Positions 1 through 8,957 of a DNA stretch of 64,000 nt are shown piece after piece. Made by a program: the position numbers and the translations under genes. Source of the stretch: CAIUPE01 sp046091665 (lineage in GTDB: Bacteria > Pseudomonadota > Alphaproteobacteria > Rhizobiales > Beijerinckiaceae). The stretch lies in assembly GCA_046091665.1 (NCBI GenBank), contig JBJTCD010000053.1:1-64000 (forward strand), in the 5' to 3' direction. The stretch's first letter is position 1. The number at the start of each line of letters is the position of its first letter. Under the pieces are notes generated by a model that searched no databases, was not told the origin of the DNA, and was given only the letters and a program-made list of their open reading frames with translations.

Positions 1-1
1 A

Positions 2-292
2 CGCAGTATTGATCAACCCGAGGCGCATGAAATGCCGAGCGACACGAAACTTATTCTCGCGCGCGGACCTTTTACGGTTGGTAATGAAACGCGGTTGATG
101 CGCGAAGAGCGCATTGATATTCTTGTCACCAAGAACAGCGGTGGCGCACAAACGGATGCGAAGCTTCAAGCGGCGCGCGCGTTGCAGATTCCGGTGCTCA
201 TGATCAAACGACCGCCTCTGCCCCAAAGTCGCGTGACTCATGATCTTCAAGACGCGCTTGCCTTTGTTGAAACTCATGGCCGCGCTCCGTAA
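2..292 (+). CDS. cobK: Precorrin-6A reductase CobK, 3' part (cut by window edge)
   Basis: The frame is open from base 2, so the true start lies outside the window and only about 96 C-terminal residues are seen. The segment reads ARGPFTVGNE, then LVTKNSGG, then KLQAARALQIPVLMIKRP, which is the conserved C-terminal half of the CobK/CbiJ family. That family reduces precorrin-6A with NADPH in corrin ring synthesis. The gene converges on cobJ and their 3' ends overlap by 19 bases. The rest of the corrin genes missing here (for example cobM, cobL, cobF) may lie to the left, which is inference. The family call is firm. Confidence 0.9.
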   Translation, partial: RSIDQPEAHEMPSDTKLILARGPFTVGNETRLMREERIDILVTKNSGGAQTDAKLQAARALQIPVLMIKRPPLPQSRVTHDLQDALAFVETHGRAP

Positions 293-1050
293 GAGCGGGG
301 CGTATAAAGCCAGCTTGAGCCATCGGGCTTGTTGATAAAACGCGTTTCGCTTGATCCGATCATCACCAAGGTGGCCATATCGACCACGGAAGGATCGGCC
401 TCAGCCAGTGTCGTGAGTGTGATTTTTTCGTCGTGACGACCGACAGCGCGCGCAAAGGCCACGGGCGTTGACGGCGCTTTCATAGACCGCAACACTTCAA
501 AAGCATCATAGATGCTTTGCGGCCGTGCGTTTGAAGCGGGATTATAAAGCGCGATGACAAAGTCACCTTCGGCTGCAGCCTTTAAGCGTTTCGCAATCAC
601 ATCCCATGATTTCAAATTGTCTGAGAGCGAGATGGCGCAAAAATCATGACCTAAAGGCGCACCAAGCTTCGCGGCAGCGGCATTCATCGCCGAGATACCG
701 GGATGAATGCTGATGGAAATAGAATAATCTTCAGGCGTTCCCCGATCGAGCGCTTCAAAGAGTGCGGCCGCCATCGCAAACACGCCGGGATCACCCCCTG
801 AAACAATCGCAACGACTTTGCCATGATGGGCGAGATCGAGCGCATGACGCGCGCGATCAAGTTCAACGCGATTGTCGGTGGCGTGCCGTGTTAATCCTTC
901 GCGCGGCGGAATACGCTCTATATAAGGAATATAGCCGATGAGATCGGTGGCGTCTTGAAGTGCAACATCTGCATCATGTGTCATAAAGCGATGATCGCCC
1001 GGCCCGAGCCCGATGACGCGTATCTCGCCCTTCTTGTGTGATGCGTTCAT
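274..1050 (-). CDS. cobJ: Precorrin-3B C17-methyltransferase CobJ
   Basis: This is a SAM-dependent tetrapyrrole methylase of 258 residues, the usual size for single-domain CobJ. The N-terminal IRVIGLGPGD motif and the central IVSGGDPGVFAMAAALFEA segment are typical of the family, and HPGISAMNAAAAKLGAPLGHDF and ALYNPASNARP are characteristic of CobJ/CbiH. The enzyme methylates C17 and contracts the ring of precorrin-3B. It is the last gene of the leftward cob run. Its start overlaps the cobI stop by four bases (ATGA type), implying translational coupling. Confidence 0.95.
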   Translation of the reverse strand: MNASHKKGEIRVIGLGPGDHRFMTHDADVALQDATDLIGYIPYIERIPPREGLTRHATDNRVELDRARHALDLAHHGKVVAIVSGGDPGVFAMAAALFEALDRGTPEDYSISISIHPGISAMNAAAAKLGAPLGHDFCAISLSDNLKSWDVIAKRLKAAAEGDFVIALYNPASNARPQSIYDAFEVLRSMKAPSTPVAFARAVGRHDEKITLTTLAEADPSVVDMATLVMIGSSETRFINKPDGSSWLYTPRSYGARP

Positions 1051-1790
1051 TGCGGGCGTCTCCCGTTGCCGGGCATGACGATGATTGAAAAATAAGGTGC
1101 GGCCTCATCCGTCATGGTCGCGAGCGGCATCACGCGTTCACTCGCCATGGTGCCGCGCTCAATATAGAAAGCGCGATCGGTTAATTTTAATTCGTTAAAG
1201 ACATCGCGGATTTTTTGAAAATTCTTACCGATCTTCATGATGACCGCCGCATCCGCTATGTTTAAACGACGCAGCAATTCAGCACGCGGCAAAGTGCCGG
1301 GCAAAACGCAGAGCACATCATCACCCCAAGTCATGGGGATACCCGTTGCCGTCCAACAGCCAGACATTCCGGTAACGCCCGGACAAATCGTAACCTCGAA
1401 GCGGTCCTTTAACCTGATATAGGGATGCATGAAGGAGCCGTAAAAAAGCGGATCGCCTTCGCATAACAACGCCACATCACGGCCATCATCGAGGTGAGTG
1501 GCGAGATGCGTGGCACTCTCATCATAAAATTTTGCAAGCGCATCGTTATAATCGGGATGATCGAACGGAATTTCCGTCGTCACCGGATAATAAAGCGGCA
1601 CTTCAATGATATTTTTGGGCATATAGGGCTCGACAATACTGCGCGCGTGACCTGTGCGCCCCGTTTTTGCAAACCATGCAATGACGGGTGAAGACTTGAT
1701 CGCGTTTAACGCTTTCAACGTGATCAACTCTGGATCGCCCGGCCCTAAGCCCACGCCATAAAGCCGACCTTTTTTAAGAGGCGCACTCAT
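1047..1790 (-). CDS. cobI: Precorrin-2 C20-methyltransferase CobI
   Basis: This is a 247-residue tetrapyrrole methylase. It begins with GRLYGVGLGPGDPELITLKA, the SAM-binding start of the CobI/CbiL family, followed by LLCEGDPLFYGSFMH and CPGVTGMSGCWTATGIPMTWGDD, which fit precorrin-2 C20-methyltransferase. The enzyme makes precorrin-3A, which CobG then hydroxylates. It overlaps cobH upstream and cobJ downstream by four bases each, so the three are very probably translated from one mRNA. Confidence 0.95.
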   Translation of the reverse strand: MSAPLKKGRLYGVGLGPGDPELITLKALNAIKSSPVIAWFAKTGRTGHARSIVEPYMPKNIIEVPLYYPVTTEIPFDHPDYNDALAKFYDESATHLATHLDDGRDVALLCEGDPLFYGSFMHPYIRLKDRFEVTICPGVTGMSGCWTATGIPMTWGDDVLCVLPGTLPRAELLRRLNIADAAVIMKIGKNFQKIRDVFNELKLTDRAFYIERGTMASERVMPLATMTDEAAPYFSIIVMPGNGRRPQ

Positions 1791-2419
1791 TCTTTGTCAC
1801 TCGCCAACGCGTTGACTGCACCAACTGTCATGGCGCTGCCGCCTTTGCGGCCTCTGACAATGATCCAGGGCGCTTTATTATGTGCCATCAAAGCGTCTTT
1901 TGATTCAGCTGCGCCAACAAAGCCAACCGGCATACCGACGATGCATGCAGGCAAAGGTGCACCGTCATCAATCATTTCAAGAAGACGAAACAAGGCTGTG
2001 GGCGCGTTGCCAATGGCAACAATTGAGCCTTTGAGATGAGGGCGCCAAAGTTCCATCGCCGCAGCGGTGCGTGTAGTGTCCATATCTCTCGAAAGCGCGG
2101 GCACAGAAGGATCATCGAGCGTGCAGATCACTTGATTGTCAGCGGGCAAGCGTGAGCGTGTGATTCCATTCGCAACCATCTTCGCATCGCAAAGAATGGG
2201 CGCACCCTTTAGCAAAGCGTCACGTCCGGCTTTTGCTGCTCCGGGCGAGAAAAATATGTCGGCTGCTGCTTCAACGATTCCGCATGAATGGATGATGCGA
2301 ACGGCAACTTTTTCTTCTTCCGGCGTGAAGCGCTTGAGATCACTCTCCGTGCGGATGATCGCAAAGCTCTTGTCATAAATCGCCGCACCATCGCGGATAT
2401 AGTCGTAACGCGAATTCAC
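1787..2419 (-). CDS. cobH: Precorrin-8X methylmutase CobH
   Basis: This 210-residue protein matches the single-domain CobH/CbiC family. VRIIHSCGIVEAAADIFFSPGA carries a histidine (H44) at the place of the known catalytic proton donor. APILCDAKMVANGITRSRLP and the C-terminal VGMPVGFVGAAESKDALM are family signatures. The enzyme moves a methyl group from C11 to C12, giving hydrogenobyrinic acid. The gene overlaps cobG upstream and cobI downstream by four bases each. Confidence 0.95.
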   Translation of the reverse strand: MNSRYDYIRDGAAIYDKSFAIIRTESDLKRFTPEEEKVAVRIIHSCGIVEAAADIFFSPGAAKAGRDALLKGAPILCDAKMVANGITRSRLPADNQVICTLDDPSVPALSRDMDTTRTAAAMELWRPHLKGSIVAIGNAPTALFRLLEMIDDGAPLPACIVGMPVGFVGAAESKDALMAHNKAPWIIVRGRKGGSAMTVGAVNALASDKE

Positions 2420-3705
2420 GCGGCGTCTCCTTCGAGCATATCTTCAATCGCCGCTGCTGCCCGAGTCGCATCAAGTTCGCGTCTCAATGGCGTATCATTA
2501 GCTTTGCCGTTGATTACGAGATCATACAAACCCTCGCGACCAATAAGTGTCACACTGCTAGAGCGGGGATGCGCGCAACCCTTTTCGCATCCCGACACAT
2601 GAAGACGTATTTCGGATAGAGAAGGGCTTTTGAATAGTTTGGAGAAAGTGAGTGCATCTTCTTGCGTTTTCACACTCGCATGAAGGCAAGCGGGTTTTCC
2701 TGAACAGGCGGCAACGACAAGACGCGGATCGCGCGGATTTGTGATCAACACATCATTGAAGAGCGCGCGCGCTTCTTCGGCCGCGTCGTCAGAAATGTCC
2801 GGTAAGAGCAAGGCGCGCCAAGGGGTGAGACGCAAAGAATGGATATTCTGTTGTTCGGCAAAATGAACGAGATCCGATAATATCTTTGCAGGCCAGCGAC
2901 CAAAGGGTGCGGCAAGGCCAAGACAACCAAAAGTCCTGAAGCGATGCAAGCCGATAGGGCTTTGCCTTGCTTCTCTCTTGTCGATTGGCGCGTGAATAGC
3001 GCGGAATGTTTCAATTTCTATTGTAGAGAATATTTTTCGCGCGCCTTCCTGTTCGACGAGATTCTTCATGCGCCTGATTCGATCTTCATGCCCGCGCCGC
3101 GCATTGATAAAATAATGAGCGAGCGCGTCAGCGGTTTTGACAAGATCTTCTGGACGAATGAGAGCGATGTCTTCGGCCTCTGCAAGGCGAATGGCAAAAG
3201 AAACGGTTTCATTGTCTCGTACCGCTTCAAAATTGATATCAGTCGAAAAATCTTTGATCGGAAAAGCACCGCCATCATCAATGAGAAAGCCGAATTTTGC
3301 CGGTAGGTGATGAAGCGATTTGGTGCTTTTCAGGTGATCTTCCAGCGCTTTCACGTGAGGCGTGATATCGATGAGAGATGTGGGATCAATTCCTGAGAGC
3401 GGTGAGGCCATCACATTGCGGACGGATTCCGCGTCTTCATTCGTGTCGATCAGATCATACCGCACGAGTTTTTCAATGAGCTTTGGCCATGTCTCCTGCG
3501 TCACGCCTCGCAGTTGCAAATTCGCGCGTGAGGAAAGATCCATCACGCCATTTCCATAATCGGTCGATGCCTTGGCGATTGCGCGCGCCTGTTTCAAAGA
3601 GAGGACGCCGCCCGTTACACGCAAGCGCACGATTAAACCATCGCCGCTTTCCATCGGACGCAGCGCGCCCGGACACCAGCCTTTTATTGAAGACGCACTT
3701 GTCAT
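2416..3705 (-). CDS. cobG: Precorrin-3B synthase CobG
   Basis: This 429-residue protein belongs to the sulfite/nitrite reductase-like family. The iron-sulfur cysteines are visible as C-x5-C (C334, C340) and C-x3-C (C373, C377), the latter in HVSGCEKGCAHP. CobG uses oxygen to make precorrin-3B, so its presence marks the aerobic cobalamin route, as does cobN next to it. It sits between cobN and cobH, with four-base overlaps at both junctions. Confidence 0.93.
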   Translation of the reverse strand: MTSASSIKGWCPGALRPMESGDGLIVRLRVTGGVLSLKQARAIAKASTDYGNGVMDLSSRANLQLRGVTQETWPKLIEKLVRYDLIDTNEDAESVRNVMASPLSGIDPTSLIDITPHVKALEDHLKSTKSLHHLPAKFGFLIDDGGAFPIKDFSTDINFEAVRDNETVSFAIRLAEAEDIALIRPEDLVKTADALAHYFINARRGHEDRIRRMKNLVEQEGARKIFSTIEIETFRAIHAPIDKREARQSPIGLHRFRTFGCLGLAAPFGRWPAKILSDLVHFAEQQNIHSLRLTPWRALLLPDISDDAAEEARALFNDVLITNPRDPRLVVAACSGKPACLHASVKTQEDALTFSKLFKSPSLSEIRLHVSGCEKGCAHPRSSSVTLIGREGLYDLVINGKANDTPLRRELDATRAAAAIEDMLEGDAA

Positions 3706-6700
3706 TCCGCCGCCTCCGCAAGAAGCGCATCAAGCACGGTCGCGGTTGAATTGCGGCGCGAGGTCCAATAGCCGCGCTGTTCGGCCTCACGGAAGAGGGT
3801 TGCAATCGCCGCAGCCGCTTCCGGATTGGATTCGATCAAAAACGCTCTCACGTGATCATCCGCAAGCGTGGCTGAATAAAGCGCTTCGAAATCACGGCTC
3901 TCTGTCGCATTTGTGAGTGCCGCATAAGCGTAAAGATTGCGGATAGTCTCGGCAATTTCAGTCGCGCCGCGAAAGCCATGCCGCATTTGACCTTCGATCC
4001 AGCGCGGATTGGTCGCGCGCGCTTTAATGACTCGCACCATTTCTTCACGCAAAGTTCTGACTTTCGCCACGCGATCATGGCGCTTGGCATCAACATGATA
4101 AAGCTGAGGCTGATTGCCAAGGCTTTGAGCAGCAGCGGCAAAGCCGCCTTCATGTTCTGAAAACGCATCCGAATCGAGAATGTCTTGCCCTTCAAGATCC
4201 TGAACATGGACAAAGAGATCGGCATCTTTGACTTGATCGCGAAAAGCGCTTTCGTCTTGCTGCGCTTCGCCCGACGCGCGATAGGCGTGGCTATTGGCTT
4301 TCAGATAGGCAGTACCCAATTCATCGCGTTCCGAAAAATTCTGCGCGTTGATTTTTTCATTCACGCCTAAGCCGAATGTGCCGGGAGCAGAGCCAAAAAT
4401 ACGTAACGGCGTTGACTCTGTTGCCCGACGCCGTGCGGCAAGAGGATTTTCATCATCCTCTTCATCAAGCAAAGAGACTGCTTGTACGGCCTCATCAAAA
4501 AGCGCGATTTGTTGCGGAAACACATCGCGAAAGAGCCCCGAGATGCGCAATGTCACATCGATGCGAGGCCGGCCAAATTGCGCTGGCGGCAAAATTTCAA
4601 AACCATTCACGCGCGAAGACGCGTGATCCCATAAAGGTCTCACACCCAAAAGCGCGAAAGCTTGCGCGAGATCATCACCACCCGTGCGCATCGAGGCCGA
4701 GCCCCAGAGATCGATAATGATCGAACGCGGCATTTCGCCATGATCTTGCAGATAACGCGCAACGACTTCATCAGCCGTGCGACGACCGATTTCCCATGCG
4801 GTGCGCGTCGGCACGCTGCGCGGATCAATCGTGTAAAGATTTCGTCCCGTCGGCAATACATCAAGCCGCCCCCGCGAAGGCGCACCTGCTGGACCCGGTT
4901 TTACAAAGCGGCCTTGAAGCGCCGAAAGTAGCGCTTGTGTTTCGGAAATCGGACTTTGCGCAAGGAGGTGTTTGGCTTTTGAAACATCATCCGCCGCGAA
5001 ACTTGTTTCGATCCATGGGTGAAGCGCGGCGTGTTCTGCTGCGCGTCCGAAAATATGCAACCCATCGGCGATGCGCATTTCTTTGACGTCGCAAAGAAAA
5101 GCATCAAGCGTGGCAAGCTGCGCCTCGCGATCAAGGTCGTCGTTAAGACCTGCGTCTTGATCCAGGTCTAACTCCTTCACGCGTGTGAGAATGAGATCGG
5201 CGAGATGTGATGCGCGGCGGGGATCAAGTGTCTGTGCTGTTGAATATTCATCGAGCAAAGATTCAAGCTGTGAAAGATCGCCATAGGTTCCCGCTTCAAT
5301 GAGCGGCGGTGTGAGATGGCCAATCGTGACTGCGGCGAGGCGACGTTTCGCCTGCGCGGCTTCGCCGGGATTGTTCACGATGAATGGATAAAGGACGGGG
5401 AGGGCTCCGAGCAAAAGTTCGGGCGCGCAAGATTGAGATAACGCCACCGATTTACCGGGCAGCCATTCTAGCGTGCCATGTGTGCCGCAATGAATAAGCG
5501 CATGCGGTTGATAGATCCGGGTCAGCCAAAGATAAAAAGCGATATAATGATGTGACGGTGGGCGGCTCGCATCATGATAATCATTTTTTTGTTCGCCACG
5601 TGTTCCGCGCAAAGGTTGTAGCGCGATAAGAAGCGCACCACTGATGATGAGCGGAAATGTGAAATCATTTTCAGGCACATCGCCCCATGCCGCAATCACA
5701 GAGTCGCGGAAGGTGAGAGGCAAAGACTCGAAGAGTGTGCGATAATGTTTCGCAGATAAAGTTTGTTGATGGTCGCCGTGCGTGAGCTGATGAATGAGAG
5801 CGCCTGCGTCCGGCAGGTCGTCGATTTTATAACCTGATCGCTTCAGCTCATCCGCAATCGCAATCACACTTGCGGGCGTATCAAGCCCTACCGCATAGGC
5901 TTGATGGCCCCCTTTATGGGGATAATCGGAGAGGATGAGCGCGAGTTTTTTATCTTTATTCGGCGTGCGCTGAAGCCTAACCCAGTTTACCGCGAGATCG
6001 GCCACAAAGGCGATGCGATCTTCTTTTGGCTTATGGATGATTTTTGTAAATTCCGTGCCACTTGTTTTTGGCGCTTCGGCTTTGAATGAAATTGCACGCG
6101 CAATCAGGCGGCCATCAAGTTCGGGCAACACGATGTTCATGGCTAGATCGGCGGCGTTCAATCCGCGTGTCGAGGCCTGCCAAGGTTCTTCACGCGTGGT
6201 CGCAAGGATCGTTTGCAAGACGGGCACATTGAAGACATCAAGCACCGTCGTGCCGTCATCGCGTTTTGCGGAAAAGGCCGTTGTATTCAAAATAATATCG
6301 GGACGCTTAACTTGTAGATGCGTCTCAAGTGCCGTTATTGCGGCGGGATCTTTGAGGCTTGAAACGGCAAGACATTCAACCGAAAGTTCGCGCGCATGAA
6401 GCGCGTCGGCCAAAGCGGTAAGCGGTGCCGTATCATCCGCAATGATAATGGAACGATAGGCAAGGATCAGCGCCTGCGGCGCGTCGGTGAAGTGAGTCCG
6501 GCACGCGTCTTCAAATCGGCTTACCGCCGGTTGCGCCTCGGGTGCTTCAGGTTTTGCAGAGAGACCGAGATGCGCCGTGATATGATCAAGCGCGCGCGAA
6601 AAATTATCGCGCCCGCTTTGATGAAAACATTGCCACAAAAGTGCGAGGTTAGACCCGTCAAGAGTCGATGCCTCATTCAAGCGTTGATCGGTTTGATAAT

Positions 6701-7049
6701 CGCCGGGGGTGAGGGCGAGTGTGATGTTTTTTTCGCGCGCCAAACGCGCCATTTCATCAACACCATAGGCCCAATAATCTTTGCCACCCAGAAGTCTGAT
6801 CAATATAAATTTTGCATGCGCTGCGGTTTTCTCAATGAAAAGATCAACCGAATAGGGGTGCTGCAAATCTTTCAGCGAAGCCACGCGCAAAGATGGTAAT
6901 CTACTCTTGCGTTGATCCCACGCGGCAACAAGGCCGGAAAGATCGCTGTCGGTAAAAGACAGAAACAGAATCTCTGCGGGAGGCAATTCAAGATCGACGG
7001 CTTCTGCCGTCTGATCTAATGAAATTGTCTCTGTGCGCAGAAGATGCAT
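3702..7049 (-). CDS. cobN: Cobaltochelatase large subunit CobN
   Basis: This 1,115-residue protein matches the CobN/BchH/ChlH family. Recognisable segments include YPHKGGHQAYAVGLDTPAS, LIHCGTHGTLEWLPGKSVAL and DLWGSASMRTGGDDLAQAFA. CobN binds hydrogenobyrinic acid a,c-diamide and inserts cobalt with the ATPase subunits CobS and CobT, which are not in this window. It is somewhat shorter than the roughly 1,270 residues of the classical Pseudomonas denitrificans protein, but the core motifs are present and no internal break was found. It lies 17 bases downstream of cobW. Confidence 0.95.
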   Translation of the reverse strand: MHLLRTETISLDQTAEAVDLELPPAEILFLSFTDSDLSGLVAAWDQRKSRLPSLRVASLKDLQHPYSVDLFIEKTAAHAKFILIRLLGGKDYWAYGVDEMARLAREKNITLALTPGDYQTDQRLNEASTLDGSNLALLWQCFHQSGRDNFSRALDHITAHLGLSAKPEAPEAQPAVSRFEDACRTHFTDAPQALILAYRSIIIADDTAPLTALADALHARELSVECLAVSSLKDPAAITALETHLQVKRPDIILNTTAFSAKRDDGTTVLDVFNVPVLQTILATTREEPWQASTRGLNAADLAMNIVLPELDGRLIARAISFKAEAPKTSGTEFTKIIHKPKEDRIAFVADLAVNWVRLQRTPNKDKKLALILSDYPHKGGHQAYAVGLDTPASVIAIADELKRSGYKIDDLPDAGALIHQLTHGDHQQTLSAKHYRTLFESLPLTFRDSVIAAWGDVPENDFTFPLIISGALLIALQPLRGTRGEQKNDYHDASRPPSHHYIAFYLWLTRIYQPHALIHCGTHGTLEWLPGKSVALSQSCAPELLLGALPVLYPFIVNNPGEAAQAKRRLAAVTIGHLTPPLIEAGTYGDLSQLESLLDEYSTAQTLDPRRASHLADLILTRVKELDLDQDAGLNDDLDREAQLATLDAFLCDVKEMRIADGLHIFGRAAEHAALHPWIETSFAADDVSKAKHLLAQSPISETQALLSALQGRFVKPGPAGAPSRGRLDVLPTGRNLYTIDPRSVPTRTAWEIGRRTADEVVARYLQDHGEMPRSIIIDLWGSASMRTGGDDLAQAFALLGVRPLWDHASSRVNGFEILPPAQFGRPRIDVTLRISGLFRDVFPQQIALFDEAVQAVSLLDEEDDENPLAARRRATESTPLRIFGSAPGTFGLGVNEKINAQNFSERDELGTAYLKANSHAYRASGEAQQDESAFRDQVKDADLFVHVQDLEGQDILDSDAFSEHEGGFAAAAQSLGNQPQLYHVDAKRHDRVAKVRTLREEMVRVIKARATNPRWIEGQMRHGFRGATEIAETIRNLYAYAALTNATESRDFEALYSATLADDHVRAFLIESNPEAAAAIATLFREAEQRGYWTSRRNSTATVLDALLAEAAE

Positions 7050-7066
7050 GGGAAGATCATTCCGCT

Positions 7067-8113
7067 TTAGTGAGCGTGAAGCGCGCGTTCGACAGCTGTG
7101 CGATCAATGCCTTTCTCGGCGATGAAGACGAGTGCGCCATTCCGCTTCTCATCTTTCGTCCATGGCCGATCAAATTGATGACGGAAGCGCGTGCCCACAC
7201 CCTGCACCAAAAGCCGCATGGGTTTGCCGGTGACATCGAGAAACCCTTTGATGCGCAAGACATCGAATTGATCCGCAATCTTTTTCAAGCGCGTGATGAA
7301 GGCGTCAATATCGGCAACTTCGCCAATGGGCAAAGCGAAACTGTCGAAATCTTCGTGGTCATGGTCTTCTTCATGATCATGATGGGAGGGCCGTGAAGCG
7401 AGGTCATCTTCAGCCGCCGCAGACAGGCCGAGCAGAATTTCGCTCGCCACTTTGCCTTCATGTGTTTCAACGACACGTACCGCGCGCGGCACCGTTGAGT
7501 TGATTTGATCGGTCACCGAGGCGATCTCGTCTTTCGACATGAGATCGGCTTTGTTCAAAATCACAAGATCAGCGCAAAGCAATTGGTCTTCATAGACTTC
7601 TTCAAGCGGATTATCGTGATCAATCGATTGATCCTCTTCGCGTTGCGCGAGTAGTGCTTCCGGATCATCGGCGAAGCGGCCTGCAGCTACGGCTGCGCCA
7701 TCAACAACGGTCACTACACCGTCAACTGTTAGCTTGGCGCGGATCGGCGGCCAATCAAACGCTTTCACAAGCGGTTTCGGGAGAGCCAAACCCGACGTCT
7801 CAACAATGATGTGATCTGGCTTTTGCGGCAGCGCTAAGAGTTTTTCAATTGCGGGAACAAAATCATCCGCCACGGTGCAACAGATGCAACCATTCGCAAG
7901 TTCGATGATGTTGTCTTCAGGGCAATTTTCAACGCCACATGATTTAAGAATGTCTCCATCCACACCGACATCGCCAAATTCATTGACGATAAGCGCCAAG
8001 CGACGGCCTTTTGCGTTTTCAAGCACGTGACGAATGAGCGTCGTTTTCCCAGCGCCGAGAAAGCCGGTGATAATCGTCACAGGTGTTTTTTGTAATGAGG
8101 TCGCGCTTGTCAT
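7067..8113 (-). CDS. cobW: CobW-type G3E GTPase, metallochaperone
   Basis: This 348-residue G3E-family GTPase has a P-loop GFLGAGKTT (residues 17-25), the metal-binding CxCC motif as CICC (76-79) and NKAD (187-190). A histidine- and acid-rich stretch at about 243-255 is typical of metal-handling CobW proteins. In cobalamin clusters CobW is thought to deliver cobalt for CobN-type chelation. The C-terminal CobW domain carries GFLDVTGKPMRLLVQGVG. The gene overlaps the DUF1636 gene upstream by four bases and is followed directly by cobN. Confidence 0.95.
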   Translation of the reverse strand: MTSATSLQKTPVTIITGFLGAGKTTLIRHVLENAKGRRLALIVNEFGDVGVDGDILKSCGVENCPEDNIIELANGCICCTVADDFVPAIEKLLALPQKPDHIIVETSGLALPKPLVKAFDWPPIRAKLTVDGVVTVVDGAAVAAGRFADDPEALLAQREEDQSIDHDNPLEEVYEDQLLCADLVILNKADLMSKDEIASVTDQINSTVPRAVRVVETHEGKVASEILLGLSAAAEDDLASRPSHHDHEEDHDHEDFDSFALPIGEVADIDAFITRLKKIADQFDVLRIKGFLDVTGKPMRLLVQGVGTRFRHQFDRPWTKDEKRNGALVFIAEKGIDRTAVERALHAH

Positions 8114-8496
8114 GGGTGCGTCTCCGGTGAGCGGGCTGAGTTAAGGGATGCGGGCAGGCGCGCTATGACGCCTTTCTTCAAAGCGTCGGGACGCTCTTTC
8201 CAGGGAATGAGCCCATCATTCGCGGCCTGGTAAAGTGCTGCACATTCGAGAATTTTTTCGGCAGAGTCATCTGCGGTGAAATCGCCATAGACATAGGTCC
8301 ATTTGTTTTGATCGGCGAAGGCAATGGTGCAGGGGCGTTTGCAAACGCTTAAACATTCAACGCCTTCTATGATGACATCGCTTTGATGGGTTTGTGCCGC
8401 CTCTTGCAGAGATGTGAAGAGCCGCGCGCCGGCGCGAACGGGTGAAGGATCATCCGGCGTTTTGCAGGTGGTGCAGACATAGATCGTGGTCGTCAT
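8110..8496 (-). CDS. DUF1636-family small metal-binding protein of the cob operon
   Basis: This 128-residue protein starts MTTTIYVCTTCKTPDD. The start at 8496 was preferred over a longer frame because it begins at the family N-terminus and lies just after a purine-rich ribosome binding site. Five cysteines (C8, C11, C48, C52, C56, in CTTC and CLSVCKRPC) could hold a metal or iron-sulfur cluster. Related thioredoxin-like ferredoxins and DUF1636 proteins are often encoded beside cobW. It is the first gene behind the cobalamin riboswitch. Its biochemical role is unknown; a cobalt-related role is inferred from position only. Confidence 0.85.
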   Translation of the reverse strand: MTTTIYVCTTCKTPDDPSPVRAGARLFTSLQEAAQTHQSDVIIEGVECLSVCKRPCTIAFADQNKWTYVYGDFTADDSAEKILECAALYQAANDGLIPWKERPDALKKGVIARLPASLNSARSPETHP

Positions 8497-8645
8497 CAGT
8501 GGCGCTCTCATCCCTTCATCGCAAAGTGCGGGCGATGACCCGGGGATGCGCGCAGTGGCGATACGCCACGTCGGGGATGGTTCCTTTGTGGACTCATCCC
8601 GCGAACAGGACCGGGGCACCCCGCCCGGGCACATGCGTTCGTGTC
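8497..8645 (-). promoter_or_regulatory. Riboswitch expression platform and 5' leader of the cob operon
   Basis: The leader between the riboswitch aptamer and the first start codon carries four short complementary blocks. In transcript order these are GGGATGAG (8600-8593), CATCCCCG (8579-8572), CATCCCCG (8548-8541) and GGGATGAG (8514-8507). A perfect 6-bp hairpin (8555-8560 with 8564-8569) lies between the two middle blocks. The last GGGATGAG, extended to GAGAG, lies at the ribosome binding site. The blocks can pair in more than one way, as expected for a switch that hides or exposes the binding site. The pairing model is inference. Confidence 0.6.
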
Positions 8646-8846
8646 ACGCCAAGGCAGGTCTCCTGGCTCGCGGCTTTGGCGTTTCGCACCGCCTTCCCGG
8701 TCAGTCTCTTTTAGAAAGACATCCCAGTGGCTTAGAGGCGCGAGACTTGCCGCTTACAGTTGCGGGGGCAGCCAAGGCTTGGCTCCTTTTCAGGGGCACC
8801 ACCTTGTTCCCTTTTCACCCCCCAAAAGGGGGGACCTTGACGAGGA
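8646..8846 (-). ncRNA. Cobalamin (AdoCbl) riboswitch
   Basis: Read on the minus strand, this leader has the conserved cobalamin-riboswitch blocks in order. AAAAGGGAACAAGGTGGTGCC is followed by the GCCCCCGCAACTGTAAGCGG core, then GCCACTG, GGGAAGGCGG and the B12 box GAGCCAGGAGACCTGCC. It lies upstream of the DUF1636-cobW-cobN-cobG-cobH-cobI-cobJ run and should lower its expression when adenosylcobalamin is plentiful. A CCCCCC/GGGGGG hairpin lies at the 5' edge (8818-8833). The boundaries are approximate. Confidence 0.95.
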
Positions 8847-8871
8847 AGGACACTGGCCCCGCTGCGACTTT

Positions 8872-8877
8872 CTGTCA
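8872..8877 (-). promoter_or_regulatory. Candidate -35 element for the riboswitch transcript
   Basis: The minus strand reads TTGACA here, about 30 bases before the first conserved riboswitch block. It is a perfect -35 match, but no good -10 hexamer is visible at the usual spacing, so this is a weak prediction. The divergent cobO start is at 8958, so both transcripts must start within roughly 100 bases. Confidence 0.35.
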
Positions 8878-8957
8878 AACCCAAACCGCGCCCTAGAGTG
8901 GTCTTTGCGTGCTGAATTTCGTATGAGCGGCTCTGATTTCGTTTCTGGAGCGATGAA

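Noticed and set aside
8442..8896. Open frames on the plus strand through the riboswitch
   Set aside because: The conserved RNA blocks on the minus strand explain the sequence; the frames have no family resemblance.
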